Assembly: GCA_002699105.1 (NCBI GenBank) | Contig: PABJ01000178.1 | Location: 1-38,098, forward strand | Origin: Ectothiorhodospiraceae bacterium | GTDB lineage: Bacteria > Bacteroidota > Ignavibacteria > SZUA-365 > GCA-2699105 | Direction of reading: 5' to 3' | DNA: 38,098 nt | Shown here: piece after piece, positions 28,990 to 38,018 of the stretch | Layout of the letters: each line of letters opens with the position of its first letter | Position numbering within the stretch: the first letter of the stretch is position 1 | Translations under genes and position numbers: made by a program | Notes under the pieces: model-generated | The model's database searches: none | What the model was told of the DNA's origin: nothing | Seen by the model: only the letters and a program-made list of their open reading frames with translations

Positions 28990-31044
28990 TTATGAACGCC
29001 GTTGCTCTGAGCGCTCTATGGTCCTTTTGGCGACGTCAACAATACCGTCGACGGTCAGGCCGAATTCCTTCAGCACATCCTTGACCGGCGCCGATGCCCC
29101 GAAATCGCGCAATCCGATAATGCTGCCGATGCCGCGGCGGCCGGTATAGCGGCGCCAGCCGAATGTCGAGCCGGCTTCGACAGAAACCCTCGCATCGACT
29201 TCCGGCGGAATGACGGAGTCCTTGTACTCGTCGTCCTGGTCTTCGTAGAGGGACCAGCAGGGCATGCTTACCACACGCGCTTTAATACCTTCGCTCAGAA
29301 GCCGTTCGTATGCTTTCAGACAGAGCTGCACCTCGGAGCCCGTAGCTATGAGAACCAGCTCCGGTGTTCCTTCGCAATCGGCAAGGACGTATGCGCCGCG
29401 AAGCGCATTATCCGCGGAGGCGTACTTCTCTCTATCGAACGTCGGTATGCCCTGCCGCGTCAGCACCAGCGCCACGGGTCGGTTACGAAGATTCAGGATG
29501 TGTTTCCACAGCACGCTGACTTCGTTCGCATCCGCGGGGCGGATGACTTCGACATTCGGGATTGCCCGCAGGGAAGCGAGATGTTCGATCGGTTGATGGG
29601 TGGGACCGTCTTCGCCAAGTCCGATGCTGTCGTGCGTGAAGATATATATGACGGGCTGATCCATCAGTGCGGATAGCCGAAGCGAAGGCCGCATGAAATC
29701 CGAGAACACGAGGAAGGTCGATACATACGGACGTAAACCGCTGAGGGCCATACCGTTGGCAATGGCACCCATCGCGTGCTCGCGCACACCAAAGTGTAGA
29801 TTCCGGTGCTTGTATTCGCCTTTCGCGAAACTGCCCTCATCTTCTATAAGTGTCTTTGTCGACGGTGCGAGATCGGCAGAGCCGCCGAGGAACCACGGAA
29901 TCTTCTCCGCAATTGCGTTCAGAACCTGGCTGTTCGACTTCCGGCTGGCAAGGCCCTTTTCGTCGGCCTCAAATTCCGGCAGACAGCAATCCCACTCGGT
30001 GGGCATTCTGCCGTCCCGGATCATGCGAATCTCTTCTGCTTCTTTCGGGAAGTCTCCTGTATACCGTTCGAAGAGTTCCTCCCATTCGCGTTCCTGATCC
30101 CGCCCGCGCTCCATGATCTTTTTCTGATACTCATAGATCTCGTTCGGCACATAGAATTCCTTATCCGGATCCCAGCCGTAGTATTCTTTGGTCGCCCGGA
30201 TTTCATCTTCGCCGAGCGGGGAGCCGTGCGCTCCCGCAGTATCCTGCTTGGAGGGGCTTCCGTATGCGATGTGAGAATCTACGATGATAAGCGTCGGCCT
30301 GTCGACCTCTTCCTGTGCGATCTGAAGCGCGCGCTTGAGGAACATGAAATCATTCGCATCCCCGACACGCAGCACGTTCCAATTGTACGCCATAAAGCGC
30401 GTGGCGACGTCCTCACTGAAGGCCAGATCGGTTTCGCCTTCGATCGTGATACGGTTGTTGTCGTAGATCCACACAAGATTGTCGAGGCCGAGATGCCCGG
30501 CAAGCGACGCCGCCTCGCTGCTGACCCCTTCCATCATGCAGCCGTCGCTGGCGATTGCATAGATATTGTAGTCGAAGATTTTGTATTCCGGGCGGTTGTA
30601 GTTTGCTGCGAGCCATTTTTCGGCAATCGCCATACCGACGCTTGTCGCGACGCCCTGGCCGAGTGGGCCGGTCGTCGCTTCGACGCCGGGAGTGAGGTTG
30701 TATTCCGGGTGGCCGGGGCACTTGCTGTGCAGTTGCCGGAACTGCTTAATATCCTCGAGCGAAATATCGTACCCGCAGATGTGCAGCAGACTGTACTGCA
30801 GCATGCAAGCGTGACCTGCGGAAAGGATAAACCTATCCCGGTTCATCCAGTCCGGGTTTTTCGGATTAAATTTCATGAACGAATCGAACAGTGTGTACCC
30901 TACCGGCGCAAGTGCCATGGGCGTTCCGGGATGCCCGGAGTCCGCTTTTTGAACCGCATCCATGGAGAGGGTGCGGATCGTGTTGGTGACCAGCATCGGA
31001 ATTTCCGTGCTGTCGGGCGCCCTGTCGATTTGCTCGTTACTCAT
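28990..31044 (-). CDS. tkt: Transketolase
   Basis: TIRTLSMDAVQKADSGHPGTPMALAPVGYTLF, GPLGQGVATSVGMAIAEKWL, IYDNNRITIEGETDLAFSEDV, THDSIGLGEDGPTHQPIEHLASLRAIP. Confidence 0.97.
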   Translation of the reverse strand: MSNEQIDRAPDSTEIPMLVTNTIRTLSMDAVQKADSGHPGTPMALAPVGYTLFDSFMKFNPKNPDWMNRDRFILSAGHACMLQYSLLHICGYDISLEDIKQFRQLHSKCPGHPEYNLTPGVEATTGPLGQGVATSVGMAIAEKWLAANYNRPEYKIFDYNIYAIASDGCMMEGVSSEAASLAGHLGLDNLVWIYDNNRITIEGETDLAFSEDVATRFMAYNWNVLRVGDANDFMFLKRALQIAQEEVDRPTLIIVDSHIAYGSPSKQDTAGAHGSPLGEDEIRATKEYYGWDPDKEFYVPNEIYEYQKKIMERGRDQEREWEELFERYTGDFPKEAEEIRMIRDGRMPTEWDCCLPEFEADEKGLASRKSNSQVLNAIAEKIPWFLGGSADLAPSTKTLIEDEGSFAKGEYKHRNLHFGVREHAMGAIANGMALSGLRPYVSTFLVFSDFMRPSLRLSALMDQPVIYIFTHDSIGLGEDGPTHQPIEHLASLRAIPNVEVIRPADANEVSVLWKHILNLRNRPVALVLTRQGIPTFDREKYASADNALRGAYVLADCEGTPELVLIATGSEVQLCLKAYERLLSEGIKARVVSMPCWSLYEDQDDEYKDSVIPPEVDARVSVEAGSTFGWRRYTGRRGIGSIIGLRDFGASAPVKDVLKEFGLTVDGIVDVAKRTIERSEQRRS

Positions 31045-31065
31045 ACACCATTGTTGATAGATAGA

Positions 31066-31842
31066 TTACACGCTGTGATGGATTGCCAGAGCCGCGCCGA
31101 CGATCCCTGCATCGTTCTGCAACTCCGCCACGACAATGTCGGCGGCTGTGTTGAGCAGCGGGATGAACATCTGGCTCTCGGCCGAAACGCCGCCGCCGAT
31201 GATGAACACATCCGGCGAGCAGAGGCGCTCCAGCTTTGCAAAGTACACATTCAGGCGTTCCGCCCAAGCCTCCCACGATAGGCCTTCGCGCTCGCGTGCT
31301 ATGGTAGATGAACGCGATTCTGCAATTTCGCCGTTAATCTCGATGTGACCGAACTCCAGGTTTGGGACCAGCGTCCCGTCGATGAACATTGCGGTGCCGA
31401 TCCCCGTCCCCAGTGTGACCATCATTACCGCGTAGCCTTTCTTTTCCAGGTAGGCACGGCCCGCTCCGAATCGCATTTCAGCGACGCCTGCGGCGTCGGC
31501 ATCATTAATGACCGCGACGCCGTCGGGGGAGAAGGCCTTCATCTTTTCCATAATGTTCACGCCGACCCAATCGCCGTCGAGATTTGCAGCGGTAAGCACC
31601 TTCCCGTGTTTGATAACGCCGGGAAAACCGCAGCCGATCTTTCCGCTCCAATCGAAGTGCGCGATCATCTCCTCAATGACAGCAAAGATCGCCTTCGGGG
31701 TTGAGTCTTCCGGCGTGTGGATTTTATGCCGGGGTTTCAGCAGCTCGCCGGTTTTCATATCGACCGGGGCACCTTTTATACCGGTTCCGCCGATGTCAAT
31801 CCCAAGGATAGGCTCGCTGCCCGCATGCTCGTGCAGATTCAT
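31066..31842 (-). CDS. ppgK: ROK-family kinase, probable polyphosphate glucokinase
   Basis: [97 protein letters not shown]; pattern resembles PpgK rather than generic GlcK. Confidence 0.85.
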   Translation of the reverse strand: MNLHEHAGSEPILGIDIGGTGIKGAPVDMKTGELLKPRHKIHTPEDSTPKAIFAVIEEMIAHFDWSGKIGCGFPGVIKHGKVLTAANLDGDWVGVNIMEKMKAFSPDGVAVINDADAAGVAEMRFGAGRAYLEKKGYAVMMVTLGTGIGTAMFIDGTLVPNLEFGHIEINGEIAESRSSTIAREREGLSWEAWAERLNVYFAKLERLCSPDVFIIGGGVSAESQMFIPLLNTAADIVVAELQNDAGIVGAALAIHHSV

Positions 31843-31871
31843 GTATTAGGCTCGATTATTCGGAATAAACT

Positions 31872-31891
31872 AGATGAGCTGACACTCATCT
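31872..31891. other. Small hairpin between the DUF547 gene and the ppgK operon
   Basis: AGATGAG-CTGACA-CTCATCT inverted repeat without a strong T tract; possible weak terminator. Confidence 0.35.
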
Positions 31892-31906
31892 CAACAGTAG
31901 GAAAAG

Positions 31907-32644
31907 CTACTGAGAATTCAAAGACCAGTCGTAGCGCAGGTAGTCGATGGAGGGCTTATTCTTCTTGATATACGCGGCATCGCTGTCGCTCATATACTTT
32001 TCCGCGACGGCACGGACGGAGCCGAACTTCTTCTCAAAATCGTCCGAGAACCATTTGAAGATCTCCGACAGCTTGAGCGTATTGGCAGCCTTATCGAGTT
32101 TGTTCTTCGAGGGGTCGCGAAGAAAAGTCCGGGCGTTCTCCTCGAGCTGCCTGTACACCGTTCCCGGCGTGTATGCCTTGCGGATGAGTTTCGGGCAGCT
32201 CTGAGCGGCACAGACAACGCCGAAATGTATCAGCGCGCCGCCGAGGGGAATAATGTGATCATATTCGAGCTTATCGAGCGTCATCTTTTCTCCGGCAATG
32301 GAGAACTTCTTCTTTTTGAAAAACCCGTCCACATCCATCGGCGAATCGAGAGGCATGTGATCGATGACGTTCTTAATGACGAGCGCATTATATGCATTGA
32401 TATAGAACGCCAGCATTTCGTTGTCTGAAAACTTCTTTGTGTCGGCCTTGCCGATAGCAGCCACGTACTCTTTGAACGATTCGCTTTTGGCGAATCCAGG
32501 GTAGTTTACCATCCCGTCGCGGTCGACATACCGCTTAAGGAGTCCGTCAAACGTGGAATGATCGAAGCCTTGCGAGAATGCAGATGCAGCGAAGGTAATT
32601 CCTATTATAATTAAGGCGGTGGTTACACGGTTGTTCATCATCAT
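31907..32644 (-). CDS. DUF547 domain-containing exported protein
   Basis: N-terminal signal-like segment; DUF547-like core (LAFYINAYNALVIKNVIDHMP..., IHFGVVCAAQSCPKLIRKAYTPGTVYRQLEENARTFL). Confidence 0.87.
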   Translation of the reverse strand: MMMNNRVTTALIIIGITFAASAFSQGFDHSTFDGLLKRYVDRDGMVNYPGFAKSESFKEYVAAIGKADTKKFSDNEMLAFYINAYNALVIKNVIDHMPLDSPMDVDGFFKKKKFSIAGEKMTLDKLEYDHIIPLGGALIHFGVVCAAQSCPKLIRKAYTPGTVYRQLEENARTFLRDPSKNKLDKAANTLKLSEIFKWFSDDFEKKFGSVRAVAEKYMSDSDAAYIKKNKPSIDYLRYDWSLNSQ

Positions 32645-34923
32645 GCAGCTTTTTTCTGATCGTTATTCTGAATCACGGGTAGTTCGAAGGAGAGCGTATC
32701 GACGGGGCAGACGGTGACGCAGATACCACATCCGATACATGAACTTGTACTGTTATCGAGCGTTTCCTGTTTCGTGGCGTATGCCATCACATCAATGCCC
32801 ACCTGGCAGTAGCGAGAGCATTCGTTGCACGAGATGCATTTCTCGTTCGAATAAATCGCGAACTTGCTGAGACCTACCTTGGTATAGCCATTTGAAATCC
32901 ACTGCATCATCTTGGCAAGCGGGCACCAGTACCGGCACCAAACTTTCCCGCCAAGGAAGGGATACAGCGTCACCGGCAGAATGCCGATTAGCCATATATC
33001 GACGAAGATGCGATAGATAGATATCGACTCCTTGGCTGTCCCTGCGAGCCCCATATAGATATCCTTTCCCAGCATCACAAGGGTCACAGCCACCGCGAGT
33101 ACAAGGATCGCGGTTCCCATCCATTCGAGTTTGATGGAGGTTCTTCCTTTGGGTGCAAGGTGCCTCCACCTGTCGCCGAACGTCTCTGCGAGCCCGCCGC
33201 AGCCGCATATCCAGGAGCAATAGCGCTTTCCGTGCCAGAGCACGAACGTGGGGATAATTACGAAGGAGAGCAACACGCCCCAGACGATCCACACCTGGTG
33301 TGGATTATAGAAAAACGTATAGAAGAACAGCGGCCATGCGTACACGATTCCATAGCTTCGCCACGACTGATCGGCGAACACCTGATCCTGCGATAGTCCG
33401 CCGAGCCACTGGAATTCCAGTGCCCATTGGAAAAGGAACTCGGGAATGATAAAGAAGAAGAGCCACTGAAAACCGATGAGGCTGATATACCGCCACACCT
33501 GGAATCGGTCTTTTCTATCGAGGCCCCAGCGTTTCAGAGCCTGCACGCCGAAGATTGTCATGAGCGCAGTGTAGAGCACTGTGTACCAAAAGCTCCATGG
33601 CCGGTCGGCAAAGGTCAGCGCATCGTAGCCCCAGTTCGTAAACGGCCAGAACTCCTGCCCCTCTCCGGCCTTGATTCCGTACACTGCATAGCATATCATA
33701 AACGATATGCCGAGCCATGCCCATTTGTCCCCATTTTTGCCGAGGACAATGAGTGCGGCGGCTCCGGCCACCACCGCAATGACGCCCGACCATGCCGAGA
33801 TTGTCAAAAATGCATCGGGAACGACCTCAGTCTGCCCGCCCGCAAACCACAGTCCGGTCATAGTGAAGAGGGTAAGGAGCAGGGAGCGGAGCAGGCTGCC
33901 GTTCCATTCGTTTTCAAGCTTCAATCCGAGCGACTTCAAAAACTTGGCGGGAAACTCAGCGCCAATCAACACGAAGGAGTGATCGGCCTTCACGGTTTGT
34001 TCCTCCTGGCTGCCGCCGGAATCGACGGAGAGGACGGCCTCTTTTCCATCGAATCGCTTCACGTCCGAGTTGAGAATCGGTGTTATACTCCCGTCTGCGA
34101 TAGCGCTATCGAGCGCTTGCTGGTTATCCTTAAATATTCGGCTGAACTCTCCGCGCCGGTAAGAGAGCGTGACCCGATTTTGTTCTGACAATGTCAGTGC
34201 AGCTTCCACCGCACTGTTTCCGCCTCCGACTACCAGAATATCCTCATCGGAATACTTCTTCGGGCTGTAGAGCATGTGGTACACGCATTCCTGCTCTTCG
34301 CCTTCCACACCAAGCTTTCGGGGATTGCCGCGCTGCCCTGTAGCGAGTATGACATAGGATGCCTTGTAGGTATCCCGTTCGGTCTCAACAGTAAACACCC
34401 GATCGTTGCGTTGGACAGAAACAACGCCTTCATTCGTGTGGATGTTCAAACCGTTTTCTTCAACGATCTGATTCCAGCGCTGGATGAGGGTTTCTTTCGT
34501 GGCGCCATCTAGCCAGAGCTTGCCTTTGGGAGGTGTTTCATCCGGCTCCGCATAGACCCATTTCCCTTCGGGGAAATTCTCGATCGTGTTCGCGATCTTT
34601 TCCTTCTCGAGCAGGAGGCAGGACATCTCCTTATCCTTCGCAGCCAATGCAGCGTTGAGACCCGCCGCTCCGGCCCCGATGATGATCACATCGTATGTAT
34701 CCTCGCCGGCTGCCTTTGGCTTTTTCAGAGCGGAGATATGCTCGATCACCTGGTAGCCCTGCTCCATCGCCAGTTTGATAACGGGTGCGCCCGCGAGATC
34801 GCCGACCACGAACAGTCCTTTGACGTTCGATTCGAGATTCTTATCGACCTCAGGCCGTTGGCTGGGACCGTTCGCACTTGCGAAAATCGTCTCTTCGAAC
34901 CAGTGTTGGATTTTCTTAAACAT
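32641..34923 (-). CDS. FAD/NAD(P)-binding reductase (apparently circularly permuted) fused to a polytopic NapH/NosR-like 4Fe-4S ferredoxin domain
   Basis: NVKGLFVVGDLAGAPVIKLAMEQGYQVIEHI (N-terminal), then YDVIIIGAGAAGLNAALAA, DILVVGGGNSAVEAALTL, several TM helices, CSWICGCGGLAE, WCRYWCPLAKMMQ, CISCNECSRYC and CIGCGICVTVCP. Confidence 0.9.
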   Translation of the reverse strand: MFKKIQHWFEETIFASANGPSQRPEVDKNLESNVKGLFVVGDLAGAPVIKLAMEQGYQVIEHISALKKPKAAGEDTYDVIIIGAGAAGLNAALAAKDKEMSCLLLEKEKIANTIENFPEGKWVYAEPDETPPKGKLWLDGATKETLIQRWNQIVEENGLNIHTNEGVVSVQRNDRVFTVETERDTYKASYVILATGQRGNPRKLGVEGEEQECVYHMLYSPKKYSDEDILVVGGGNSAVEAALTLSEQNRVTLSYRRGEFSRIFKDNQQALDSAIADGSITPILNSDVKRFDGKEAVLSVDSGGSQEEQTVKADHSFVLIGAEFPAKFLKSLGLKLENEWNGSLLRSLLLTLFTMTGLWFAGGQTEVVPDAFLTISAWSGVIAVVAGAAALIVLGKNGDKWAWLGISFMICYAVYGIKAGEGQEFWPFTNWGYDALTFADRPWSFWYTVLYTALMTIFGVQALKRWGLDRKDRFQVWRYISLIGFQWLFFFIIPEFLFQWALEFQWLGGLSQDQVFADQSWRSYGIVYAWPLFFYTFFYNPHQVWIVWGVLLSFVIIPTFVLWHGKRYCSWICGCGGLAETFGDRWRHLAPKGRTSIKLEWMGTAILVLAVAVTLVMLGKDIYMGLAGTAKESISIYRIFVDIWLIGILPVTLYPFLGGKVWCRYWCPLAKMMQWISNGYTKVGLSKFAIYSNEKCISCNECSRYCQVGIDVMAYATKQETLDNSTSSCIGCGICVTVCPVDTLSFELPVIQNNDQKKAA

Positions 34924-34958
34924 CTGCCGCAGGTGCTTTCATGATAGTTGTGGTTGGA

Positions 34959-35645
34959 TTACGATGGATCATTTGATAGTCCGGCGCGTTGGACATCGGA
35001 ATCTGAATCCGGTTCGAGTTCGTTGCCGCATTTGGAGCAACGGTTTGCGGAAGGGTGATTCATGTTTCCGCAGCTACTGCACTGAATAGAACTGCTCGTG
35101 GTACGAACCTTCTGGAGATGCGGAGGCAGATCAACTTCCTCTTTGCGCTCTTTCATCGCGATGACCGCAAAGCCGATAACGTTTACTATGAGTCCTGCGA
35201 AGAACCACAGCACGGCCGGGTAGCCTTTCTTCACTGCTATGGTAGCCGAACCCGCCGCACAAAGCAGTGAGCAGGCGATGAGAACACCGAACCAGAACCA
35301 GCCCAACCCCATACCGCCGTTACCGGGCACTGCTTCTTCGCTGAAGAGGCCGCCCCTGGCCTGCATCGACGCGAAGTATTTGGAAGGATTGGCGAGGAAT
35401 GTTCCTATCTCAGCGCGGTGGACTGCGACGCGCCTGCCCTTGTAGAGAAATGCATAATCCTCCTCCGATACAGGACTTCCACACACGATGCACCGGTCGC
35501 TATCGCGCACCTCGAGCCTGGTAAGCTCTTCGAGAGTGAGCGCGGTATCGCTCTGGCCGTAACTTGGCGAAGAAGTGATAAGCGAGCTCACTGCGACGAT
35601 CGTCGCAAGCAGCAGCGATCTGCCTGATGTGGCGGAGATGAGCAT
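34959..35645 (-). CDS. Exported/membrane protein with periplasmic CxxC domain, two TM segments and C-terminal zinc ribbon
   Basis: Signal-like N-terminus; DRCIVCGSPVSEEDYAFLYKGRRVAVHRAEIGTFLANPSKYF (YHS/NosL-like appearance); TMs; CSSCGNMNHPSANRCSKCGNEL. Confidence 0.75.
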   Translation of the reverse strand: MLISATSGRSLLLATIVAVSSLITSSPSYGQSDTALTLEELTRLEVRDSDRCIVCGSPVSEEDYAFLYKGRRVAVHRAEIGTFLANPSKYFASMQARGGLFSEEAVPGNGGMGLGWFWFGVLIACSLLCAAGSATIAVKKGYPAVLWFFAGLIVNVIGFAVIAMKERKEEVDLPPHLQKVRTTSSSIQCSSCGNMNHPSANRCSKCGNELEPDSDSDVQRAGLSNDPS

Positions 35646-35688
35646 GTGGTTACATGTTGTTGCTTTTGAAATGCGTCGTATGAGGACC

Positions 35689-36516
35689 TTAATGGCTTAC
35701 AGAGAGGCCCGCTGTATATGCAAGGGCGGAAAGCGCATTCTGCACCAGCGTGCCCGATGCAGCACCGACCGATAGTGTAAACGATTCCGTCAAGGCATAC
35801 CCGACCTCCAGACCGTACGAAAGGTAGCGCTGGTTATTCGGGTAGAGGCCGGTCAGTTCACCCGGCTGAAAGCTGTTGTCGCCGTCGCGGAGCGGCTGAA
35901 TTCCTGCAACCTTTAGCATGACGATGACATCGTCGAGAGGGCGGTACCCGGCGTCGAGTCCATACCTGATCTCGTTTCCGTAGCTGCCACCGCGGATGTT
36001 GACCCCCATGGAGGCAGATATCCATCCCGGAATGGGGTACAGCGAGTAGCCATATTCCAAACCCGCGTATTCGCTCCACACACCGTACCCGGTTCGCAGG
36101 CCCGACTCCACTTTGTCATCACCGAGAGGTACGCCCAAAGCCAGCACACCCGCAAGAGCTGCACCGCTTCCTTGCCACAAGCCTATCCGTACACCGATAT
36201 CTCCATCGGAGATGCCGGTATTCTCGCCGGGCGTTTGGGAGGTGTTTTCCGTTTCGCTGAGCTTCAGTGAACGGTAGAAGGGCAAGTATGTGAACACAGT
36301 GATGTTATTCGTAAGGCCGTATTCGCCGTAGAAGAACAGTGTGTTGTCTTCCAGTGTGGCAACGGGGATCTTCATCGTTTCCGTGTAATACTGATCGCCC
36401 TTCACAATCTGGATACCGAGTTTGTAGTACCCGCTCCCTTCTTCCTGCGGCCAGCCCCCAGCCAGGACGGCGTGCTGAATGGAAAGGAGCGCAACAACAA
36501 ATAAAATTCGTTTCAT
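35689..36516 (-). CDS. Predicted outer-membrane beta-barrel protein
   Basis: Signal peptide (MKRILFVVALLSIQHAVLA); alternating aromatic/Gly beta-strand patterns (FFYGEYGLTNNITVFTYLPFY, YLSYGLEVGYALTESFTLSVGAASG). Confidence 0.72.
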   Translation of the reverse strand: MKRILFVVALLSIQHAVLAGGWPQEEGSGYYKLGIQIVKGDQYYTETMKIPVATLEDNTLFFYGEYGLTNNITVFTYLPFYRSLKLSETENTSQTPGENTGISDGDIGVRIGLWQGSGAALAGVLALGVPLGDDKVESGLRTGYGVWSEYAGLEYGYSLYPIPGWISASMGVNIRGGSYGNEIRYGLDAGYRPLDDVIVMLKVAGIQPLRDGDNSFQPGELTGLYPNNQRYLSYGLEVGYALTESFTLSVGAASGTLVQNALSALAYTAGLSVSH

Positions 36517-36672
36517 CGAAGGTCTCTTGATGTCTGTTTTTCACCGACCACAGCTCTCCATCTACAGACTACGTGGCAGGCGTTTACCGATGTTGATATA
36601 GGTTAGAAGATAGGCCTTTCGAATGACAATGTGCCATTCTTTGAGTGGAAGATTTCCGGAATGACAGCCAGC

Positions 36673-36993
36673 TTACCTTTCGGAGGGTTCTCCGTTGGAA
36701 AGCGCTGCAGAAATTCGGGCTTTTGCATTGTCTGGAAGACAAGGAAGGTCATAGCGAACATCATTAAAACGCTCGTCTGATACCGTGTGGATATACTCGC
36801 GTAGCCATTTCATGCTGCCGTCGAATGCCTTACAGTGTTTGCACATCAGCATGTGCAATTTGATGATGATTCTGTACTTGAGCCGCACTTCGGTATCCAT
36901 CGTGACGGATACCCAATTCCCTATTTTGGTGCATTCAAGGACATCACGTACCGATAGCCCCTCGAAGGGCATTTCGCGTATTGGTTCCCCCAT
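36673..36993 (-). CDS. Small zf-HC2/anti-sigma-like zinc-binding protein
   Basis: KLHMLMCKHCKAF matches the Hx3CxxC zinc-binding anti-sigma pattern; 106 aa. Confidence 0.5.
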   Translation of the reverse strand: MGEPIREMPFEGLSVRDVLECTKIGNWVSVTMDTEVRLKYRIIIKLHMLMCKHCKAFDGSMKWLREYIHTVSDERFNDVRYDLPCLPDNAKARISAALSNGEPSER

Positions 36994-37136
36994 TGCTGTA
37001 CCGTGTTATAAGTGTATCAAATTATTCGATAGTGTTCTATCGTTGTTCATCTACGTACAATGGTCGTACTGACCTCCGCTACATTACAGCCATTGAGCTC
37101 AACAATTTTGCGGTCGCGCTGAGGATGGAAATCACA

Positions 37137-38018
37137 CTATTCTGGAATGGAGTTGGTCGTATCGTCCGGTACGTAGACTTGTCGATCCGATCGTTGCCTC
37201 ATGCGACTCCAAAACGACTCATCACGCTCGCCAGTCTCTAGAATAAAGAACTCGACCCGCCGGTTCCGGGCTCTTCCTCTTTCCGAGTTATTCAGTGAAA
37301 CCGGCTGTGTTTCACCATAGCCCTTCGCTTGAAGCCTGCTGGCATCAACACCTAGATTGACGAGAATCCGCTGGACTGATTCGGCGCGCCGCTGCGAGAG
37401 ATCAATGTTATAGTCATCCGAAGCCAGGGAATCAGTATGACCTCTGATCTCCACCCGTAGATCGGGATAGAGGTTGAACAGCTTTGCGTTTTCTTCAAGG
37501 ATAGGATACGATTCGACGCGCAAGGAATCGGAGTCCAATTCAAAGTTCACATTGAACAAAGTGAGGATCATGCCTTCACGGAGCGTATCCCCGGAATTCT
37601 GGCGTAGATACTCCAGCCCGGTGTTTGGGGATGCCGTGTAGTTCACTACGCTCAATGTGTCTGGAAGGTCGGGTGGTTCGTAAACGATTTCTGGGCAATC
37701 GGCAACTTGGTCCGGACATCCATCGGTATCGTCTACTCCGTTCAGATCCTCTGTGAGGAGCGGGCATTTATCGATATCGTCATATATCCCGTCGCCATCT
37801 GTATCACGATTCAAGGGATTCGTCGATGTATTTCGAAGCTCAGCGAAGTCTGACAAGTTATCCAGATCAGTGTCTTGGGACAGAGGATTTGTTTGGTGAA
37901 GGCCCCACGTCCGCTCTGTCGCACGTCGTGATCCCAGGGATGTTTCTCGACAAAATCCAAGTACGAGCCGGTCCCTTCGCTCTCCCCCCCTTCCCTCATA
38001 TTTCGTGTTGTCTGACAT
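37137..38018 (-). CDS. OmpA family protein with thrombospondin type-3-like repeats, no visible signal peptide
   Basis: TNPLSQDTDLDNLSDFAELRNTSTNPLNRDTDGDGIYDDIDKCP repeats; OmpA domain VEIRGHTDSLASDDYNIDLSQRRAESVQRIL...RARNRRVEFFIL. Confidence 0.82.
   Translation of the reverse strand: MSDNTKYEGRGGERRDRLVLGFCRETSLGSRRATERTWGLHQTNPLSQDTDLDNLSDFAELRNTSTNPLNRDTDGDGIYDDIDKCPLLTEDLNGVDDTDGCPDQVADCPEIVYEPPDLPDTLSVVNYTASPNTGLEYLRQNSGDTLREGMILTLFNVNFELDSDSLRVESYPILEENAKLFNLYPDLRVEIRGHTDSLASDDYNIDLSQRRAESVQRILVNLGVDASRLQAKGYGETQPVSLNNSERGRARNRRVEFFILETGERDESFWSRMRQRSDRQVYVPDDTTNSIPE

Noticed and set aside
29806-31281. 491-aa plus-strand ORF antisense to transketolase and ppgK
   Set aside because: Spans two well-recognised genes on the other strand, has low-complexity shadow composition and no recognisable motifs; codon-bias artefact.
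37020-37045. Small inverted repeat CGATAG-TGTT-CTATCG between OmpA and zf-HC2 genes
   Set aside because: Only 6 bp, no T tract; too short to call terminator or operator without comparative data.
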